64,000 bases of DNA from Luteibacter sp. UNC138MFCol5.1 (GTDB lineage: Bacteria > Pseudomonadota > Gammaproteobacteria > Xanthomonadales > Rhodanobacteraceae): positions 62,001 to 126,000 of the forward strand of contig NZ_FODZ01000005.1 in the NCBI RefSeq assembly GCF_900110505.1, read 5' to 3'. This document shows, piece after piece, positions 60,132 through 64,000 of this stretch. The first letter of the stretch is position 1; every line of letters starts with the position of its first letter. The notes under the pieces are model-generated. The model worked only from the letters and a program-made list of their open reading frames with translations. It had not been told where the DNA came from and ran no database searches. The translations under genes and the position numbers were made by a program.

Positions 60132-60803
60132 ATGATCGTCGTCCACCACCTCAACAACTCGCGATCGCAGCGCGTGCTCTGGCTGCTGGAAGAACTCGGC
60201 CTCCCCTACGAGATCGTCCGCTACGAGCGCGACCCGAAGACGATGCTTGCGCCGAAGGCGCTGCGCGACGTCCATCCGCTCGGCAAGTCGCCAGTCGTCG
60301 TGGACGGGGACGTGACGGTGGCCGAGTCCGGCGCGATCGTGGAATACCTGGTCGACCGCTACGGCGAAGGGCGGCTCAGGCCCGCGGCCGGGACGCCGGA
60401 AGCGCTTCGCTACCGCTATTTCCTGCATTATGCGGAAGGCTCGGCGATGCCCCAGCTCCTGCTGAAGCTCGTCTTCACCCGCATGGAGACCGCGCCGGTG
60501 CCGTTCTTCGCCAAGCCGATCGCGCGCATGCTCGCGCGCGGGGCGCAGAAGACCTTCGTCGACCCCCAGCTGAAGCTGCACCTGGATTATCTGGAATCGC
60601 AGCTCGCCGACGCGGACTACTTCGCGGGAGACACCCTGACCGCGGCGGACATCCAGATGAGCTTCCCGCTGGAGGCCGCCGCGAGCCGTGCCGGGCTGGA
60701 CGCCTCGCGGCCGCGCCTGAAGGCGTTCCTCGCGCGGATCCATGCGCGTCCCGCCTATCGCGCGGCGCTGGAGCGCGGCGGCGAGTACGCACTCGCACGC
60801 TGA
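60132..60803 (+). CDS. Glutathione S-transferase
   Basis: 223 residues. Starts MIVVHHLNNSRSQRVLWLLE (Ser-type catalytic position) with GKSPVVVDGDVTVAESGAIV, the glutathione-binding cis-Pro and ESGAI motif, and an all-helical C-terminal domain. Similar to fungal Ure2/GstB-like bacterial GSTs. A hairpin CCGGC...GCCGG overlaps the start region (GCCGGCTCCCTC...GAGAGAGCCGGC). Confidence 0.92.
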   Translation: MIVVHHLNNSRSQRVLWLLEELGLPYEIVRYERDPKTMLAPKALRDVHPLGKSPVVVDGDVTVAESGAIVEYLVDRYGEGRLRPAAGTPEALRYRYFLHYAEGSAMPQLLLKLVFTRMETAPVPFFAKPIARMLARGAQKTFVDPQLKLHLDYLESQLADADYFAGDTLTAADIQMSFPLEAAASRAGLDASRPRLKAFLARIHARPAYRAALERGGEYALAR

Positions 60804-60901
60804 ATGCCTGTTCAATCCGGCTTCCCACGTTTACATCGTACTCACGGCAGCGAACGCAAAGTCGGGACCCGTCAGTAACGAGCTTCACAGGGAGCCTTCC
60901 G

Positions 60902-61225
60902 ATGAGCAGAAATCGCGAATTCGCACGTCAGGTGGAGAGCGCCGTCAACGGCGTTTCCGGCCGCGTCCGTCATTACGCCGACGAGGCCACGGGTGTCGGC
61001 AGCGACCTGCTGGAACGCAGCCGGCGCGTCACCAACAAGCTCGCCAGCCGCGGAAACGGCAAGCGCGTCCGTTACCTCGCCGAGGACTTCGCCGACGAGG
61101 CGACGTACCAGTACCGCAAGCTGCGCAAGCAGGTGCGCCGCAATCCGGGTGTGACCATCGGCATCGCCGCCGCGGCGATCGGGACGTTCCTGCTGATCCG
61201 CCACGCGCTGCGCGACGACGATTGA
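60902..61225 (+). CDS. DUF883-like membrane-anchored protein (ElaB/YqjD type)
   Basis: 107 residues. A charged helical region (DEATGVGSDLLERSRRVTNK and EDFADEATYQYRKLRKQVRR) and one C-terminal membrane helix (about 84-101, NPGVTIGIAAAAIGTFLLI) followed by RHALRDDD. This is the shape of ElaB/YqjD proteins that tether ribosomes to the membrane in stationary phase; the match is approximate. An AGGGAGCC ribosome site precedes ATG 60902. An intrinsic terminator follows. Confidence 0.75.
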   Translation: MSRNREFARQVESAVNGVSGRVRHYADEATGVGSDLLERSRRVTNKLASRGNGKRVRYLAEDFADEATYQYRKLRKQVRRNPGVTIGIAAAAIGTFLLIRHALRDDD

Positions 61226-61246
61226 AGCCTCCTGCAGGGCAGGGCG

Positions 61247-61274
61247 AAGCCGGGAGCGATCCCGGCTTTTTTTT
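61247..61274 (+). terminator. Intrinsic terminator after the DUF883-like gene
   Basis: Stem AGCCGGGA / TCCCGGCT with loop GCGA followed by eight T, 22 bp after the stop codon at 61225. Confidence 0.9.
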
Positions 61275-61292
61275 GGCCTCGCGAAACGCGCG

Positions 61293-61625
61293 TCAGGGAA
61301 CGGGGTGCTGCTCGACCACCTTGTCGACGTGCCATGTCACGCGGGACGCGTCCGCAGGCGCGTCGCTGGCGTGCACCTCGGTGATCTTCAGCAGGTACTC
61401 GTTGCCCTGCTTCCATTCGAACCCTTCCACGGGCGCGTAATTGAGCTGCCAGGGCTGCGTCGGCTCCTCGCGGTACTGCAGGCATTCCGTCTTCATCACA
61501 CCGTTCGTGCACGGCGCCTTGGTCGATGCGATGTAGAGCAGCCGCGAGCGCGAGCCATGCTCGACGGGACCGGTGGCACAGGCGGTGATGGCGAGAACGG
61601 CGATGGCCGGAAGTGCGATGCGCAT
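61293..61625 (-). CDS. DUF4377 lipoprotein
   Basis: 110 residues. Lipoprotein signal MRIALPAIAVLAITACATGP (lipobox ITAC, Cys16). The mature domain matches DUF4377: LYIASTKAPCTNGVMKTECL, YREEPTQPWQLNYAPVEGFE and QGNEYLLKITEV. Outer-membrane lipoproteins of this type are found beside META/HslJ domains elsewhere; the role is unknown. ATG 61625 matches the lipobox. Confidence 0.88.
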   Translation of the reverse strand: MRIALPAIAVLAITACATGPVEHGSRSRLLYIASTKAPCTNGVMKTECLQYREEPTQPWQLNYAPVEGFEWKQGNEYLLKITEVHASDAPADASRVTWHVDKVVEQHPVP

Positions 61626-61692
61626 GACGGAGCGACCCTTGAATCGTTGTGGCACAGGTAATAGCAGCCGCAGTATGGACGAGGCGTGATGC

Positions 61693-61728
61693 GAAAACGA
61701 CGAAGGCCGGATCGCTCCGGCCTTCGTC
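61693..61728 (-). terminator. Terminator of aceE
   Basis: A 13-bp stem (61699-61711 with 61716-61728), loop TCGC, followed on the minus strand by TTTTCGC. It lies 20 bp after the aceE stop codon on the minus strand, so aceE ends its transcript here rather than continuing into aceF. Confidence 0.85.
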
Positions 61729-61748
61729 GCGTCAGCATTCGATGGCGG

Positions 61749-64000
61749 TCAGACCGTCATCGGGTTCGGCTTGTCCATGTCGAGCTTGTATTCCTTGATG
61801 GCGCGGCTGACGTCCTTGGCGTTGACCTTGCCTTCCTTCGCGAGGGCGGCGAGCGCGGCCTGGGCGATCCAGTAGCGGTCGACCTCGAAGTGGGAACGCA
61901 GGTTGGCGCGGGTATCGCTACGACCGTAGCCGTCCGTGCCGAGCACCGTGTAGCGCATGCCGTCCGGCATGAACGCACGGATCTGGTCGGCGAACTCGCG
62001 GACGTAATCGGTGGCGGCGATCGCCGGACCCTGGCGATCGGCCAGCAGGCCGGTGACGTACGGCACGCGCTGCGGGCTTTCCGGATGCAGACGGTTCCAG
62101 CGCTCGGCGTCGAAGCCTTCGCGACGCACTTCCGAGAAGCTCGGCACCGACCAGATGTCGGACGTGACGCCGAAGTCCTTCTCGAGCAGCTCCGCCGCGG
62201 CGATGACTTCGCGCAGGATGGTGCCCGAGCCCATCAGCTGCACGCGCGGCTCGTTCTTCTTCGCCTTGCCGCCGTCCTTGAACAGGTACATGCCCTTGAC
62301 GATGCCTTCCTCGCTGCCCTTCGGCAGGTCGGGGTGGGCATAGTTCTCGTTCATGACGGTGATGTAGTAGTAGACGTCTTCCTGCTCCTGCATCATGCGG
62401 CGCGTGCCGTCCTGCAGGATCACCGCCAGCTCGTACGAGAACGTGGGGTCGTACGACACGACGTTCGGGATCGCGCCGGAGAGCAGGTGCGAATGGCCGT
62501 CCTCGTGCTGCAGGCCTTCGCCGTTGAGCGTGGTGCGGCCCGAGGTGCCACCGATGAGGAAGCCGCGCGCGCGCATGTCGCCCGCCGCCCAGCACAGATC
62601 GCCGATGCGCTGGAAGCCGAACATCGAGTAGTAGATGAAGAACGGCAGCATCGGCGTGTTGCTGACGCTGTAGCTCGTCGCCGCCGCGAGCCAGGCGCTC
62701 ATGCCGCCGGCTTCGCTGATGCCTTCCTGCAGCACCTGGCCCTTCTGGTCCTCGCGGTAGTACAGCAGCTGGTCGGCATCCTGCGGACGGTACTTCTGGC
62801 CGAACGGCGCGTAGATGCCGATCTGGCGGAACATGCCCTCCATGCCGAACGTGCGCGCTTCGTCGGCGACGATCGGCACGATGCGCGGACCGAGCTCCTT
62901 GTCTCGGAGCATGAGGTTCATGCCGCGAACGAGCGCCATTGTGGTCGAGATCTCGCGATCGCCGGAGCCCTTGGTGATCTGCTCGAAGGCGTCGAGCGAC
63001 GGCGCCTTGAACGACTGGTCGGCCTTGCGGCGACGCTGCGGCAGCGAACCGCCGAGCGCGCGACGGCGCTCGAGCATGTACTGCACTTCCTCCGAGTCCT
63101 TGCCCGGATGGTAGAACGGCACGTCCGCGAGCTTGTCGTCGGGCACGGGGATGTTGAAGCGGTCGCGGAACGCGCGGATCGCCTCGTCGTCCATCTTCTT
63201 GGTGTTGTGCGCCGGGTTCTGCGACTCGCCGGCGGCGCCCATGCCGTAACCCTTCACCGTCTTGGCGAGGATCACGGTCGGCATGCCCGTGGTGTTCACG
63301 GCCGCATGGTACGCCGCGTACACCTTGTGCGGATCGTGGCCGCCACGGTTGAGGCGCCAGATGTCGTCGTCGGACATGTTGGCGACGAGCGCGGCGGTCT
63401 CCGGGTACTTGCCGAAGAACTTCTCACGCGTGTACGCGCCGCCGAAGGCCTTGCACGCCTGGTACTCGCCGTCGACCGTTTCCATCATCAGCTGGCGCAG
63501 CTTGCCCGAGGTGTCGCGCGCCAGGAGCGGATCCCAGTAGCTGCCCCAGACGACCTTGATCGCGTTCCAGCCCGCGCCGCGGAAGACGCCTTCCAGCTCC
63601 TGGATGATCTTGCCATTGCCGCGAACCGGACCATCGAGGCGCTGGAGGTTGCAGTTGATGACGAAGATCAGGTTGTCGAGGCCCTCGCGGCCGGCGAGCG
63701 CGATCGCGCCCAGCGATTCCGGCTCGTCCGACTCGCCGTCGCCCATGAAGCACCAGATCTTGCGATCGGTCTTCGGCATCAGGCCACGGTGCTCGAGGTA
63801 CTTCCAGAACTGCGCCTGGTAGATCGCCTGGATGGGACCGAGGCCCATCGAGACGGTCGGCGCCTGCCAGTAGTCCGGCATCAGGTACGGGTGCGGATAC
63901 GACGACAGGCCACGACCCTTGCCGGCCACTTCCATGCGGAAGAGGTCCAGCTGGTCTTCGCTCAGGCGGCCTTCCAGGAACGAGCGCGCGTACACGCCCG
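61749..64000 (-). CDS. aceE: Pyruvate dehydrogenase E1 component, C-terminal part (cut by window edge)
   Basis: About 750 residues of a homodimeric E1 (full length near 890); the start lies beyond the right end of the window. The GTG at 63995 is internal, because the family shows SPGVYARAFLEGR at this point. Thiamine-diphosphate site: GDGESDEPESLGAIALAGRE and NLQRLDGPVRGNGK. Other runs: RQIGIYAPFGQKYRPQDADQ and GTSGRTTLNGEGLQHEDGHS. It decarboxylates pyruvate using TPP and feeds acetyl-CoA synthesis; TPP dependence connects it functionally, but not by position, with the thiamine cassette in this window. Confidence 0.98.
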   Translation of the reverse strand, partial: GVYARSFLEGRLSEDQLDLFRMEVAGKGRGLSSYPHPYLMPDYWQAPTVSMGLGPIQAIYQAQFWKYLEHRGLMPKTDRKIWCFMGDGESDEPESLGAIALAGREGLDNLIFVINCNLQRLDGPVRGNGKIIQELEGVFRGAGWNAIKVVWGSYWDPLLARDTSGKLRQLMMETVDGEYQACKAFGGAYTREKFFGKYPETAALVANMSDDDIWRLNRGGHDPHKVYAAYHAAVNTTGMPTVILAKTVKGYGMGAAGESQNPAHNTKKMDDEAIRAFRDRFNIPVPDDKLADVPFYHPGKDSEEVQYMLERRRALGGSLPQRRRKADQSFKAPSLDAFEQITKGSGDREISTTMALVRGMNLMLRDKELGPRIVPIVADEARTFGMEGMFRQIGIYAPFGQKYRPQDADQLLYYREDQKGQVLQEGISEAGGMSAWLAAATSYSVSNTPMLPFFIYYSMFGFQRIGDLCWAAGDMRARGFLIGGTSGRTTLNGEGLQHEDGHSHLLSGAIPNVVSYDPTFSYELAVILQDGTRRMMQEQEDVYYYITVMNENYAHPDLPKGSEEGIVKGMYLFKDGGKAKKNEPRVQLMGSGTILREVIAAAELLEKDFGVTSDIWSVPSFSEVRREGFDAERWNRLHPESPQRVPYVTGLLADRQGPAIAATDYVREFADQIRAFMPDGMRYTVLGTDGYGRSDTRANLRSHFEVDRYWIAQAALAALAKEGKVNAKDVSRAIKEYKLDMDKPNPMTV

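Noticed and set aside
63995-64000. GTG at 63995 as the start of aceE
   Set aside because: The family continues upstream with a conserved SPGVYAR-type sequence, so the window merely cuts the gene.
1-64000. CRISPR arrays, insertion sequences, prophage or integrase genes
   Set aside because: I looked for regularly spaced repeats, transposases, integrases and tRNA-end attachment repeats and saw none. The tRNA-Gln has no flanking duplication in the window.

Overview
The window is GC-rich chromosomal DNA from a gammaproteobacterium, most likely of the Xanthomonadales (Lysobacterales), family Rhodanobacteraceae (a Luteibacter or Dyella relative). Support: a Clp-type CRP homologue divergent from an E. 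coli-type speD and near coq7, rplM-rpsI and trpGDC; an sX13-like small RNA directly after polA; a hemD-hemX-hemY block; and AlphaProteobacteria-unlike but Xanthomonas-like versions of UvrD and PolA. No prophage, insertion sequence, CRISPR array, integrase or rRNA operon is visible, so this is mostly core genome with a few accessory patches.

Layout. 1-5,353: a cut-off bile acid:sodium symporter-family gene divergent from a LysR regulator, a GST-like protein, a DUF2782 protein and DNA polymerase I. 5,354-5,685: a non-coding gap with a probable sX13-family sRNA. 5,686-10,170: small membrane protein, UvrD helicase and a membrane-anchored Hsp70-like ATPase without a substrate-binding domain. 10,177-13,556: palindromic repeats, then hemY-hemX-hemD. 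13,669-17,208: thioesterase, lipoprotein, a rhodanese-fold protein lacking its cysteine, and two overlapping genes of unknown function. 17,274-23,613: ferredoxin-reductase fusion, hotdog thioesterase, SrkA kinase, membrane protein, RlmI-like methyltransferase, topoisomerase IB and a secreted unknown. 23,801-27,833: a thiamine-acquisition cassette (APH-fold kinase, TPP riboswitch, TonB-dependent receptor, PnuC/PnuT permease). 28,140-30,216: stand-alone MASE1 protein, small secreted protein and about 600 bp with no gene.

30,217-39,790: tRNA-Gln, rpsI-rplM, coq7, an extensin-like protein, speD, clp, a MarR-GNAT fusion, a TauE/SafE permease, a HAD phosphatase and trpC-trpD-trpG. 40,004-41,614: an ArgP/LysG-type regulator divergent from a LysE/ArgO exporter, with two matching operator-like sites between them. 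41,651-47,264: serine hydrolase, two secreted unknowns of lower GC, a Gly-rich membrane protein, a VOC protein and a 2-hydroxyacid dehydrogenase. 47,352-53,197: a BvgS-like hybrid kinase divergent from a NarL/RcsB-type regulator, flanked by two DUF2884 paralogues. 53,259-64,000: periplasmic peroxiredoxin, REP-like repeats, stress proteins, a ferritin-like protein, an MFS exporter, a thioredoxin-fold protein, a GST, an envelope anchor protein and the 3' part of aceE.

The best candidates for something new are: the TPP riboswitch sitting about 9 nt after a kinase stop codon inside an apparent operon; the polA-linked sRNA with three C-rich loops; a recurring -10-like hexamer exactly 6 nt before the start codon of five genes (possible leaderless mRNAs); the truncated, membrane-bound Hsp70; and the two-component locus bracketed by DUF2884 paralogues.
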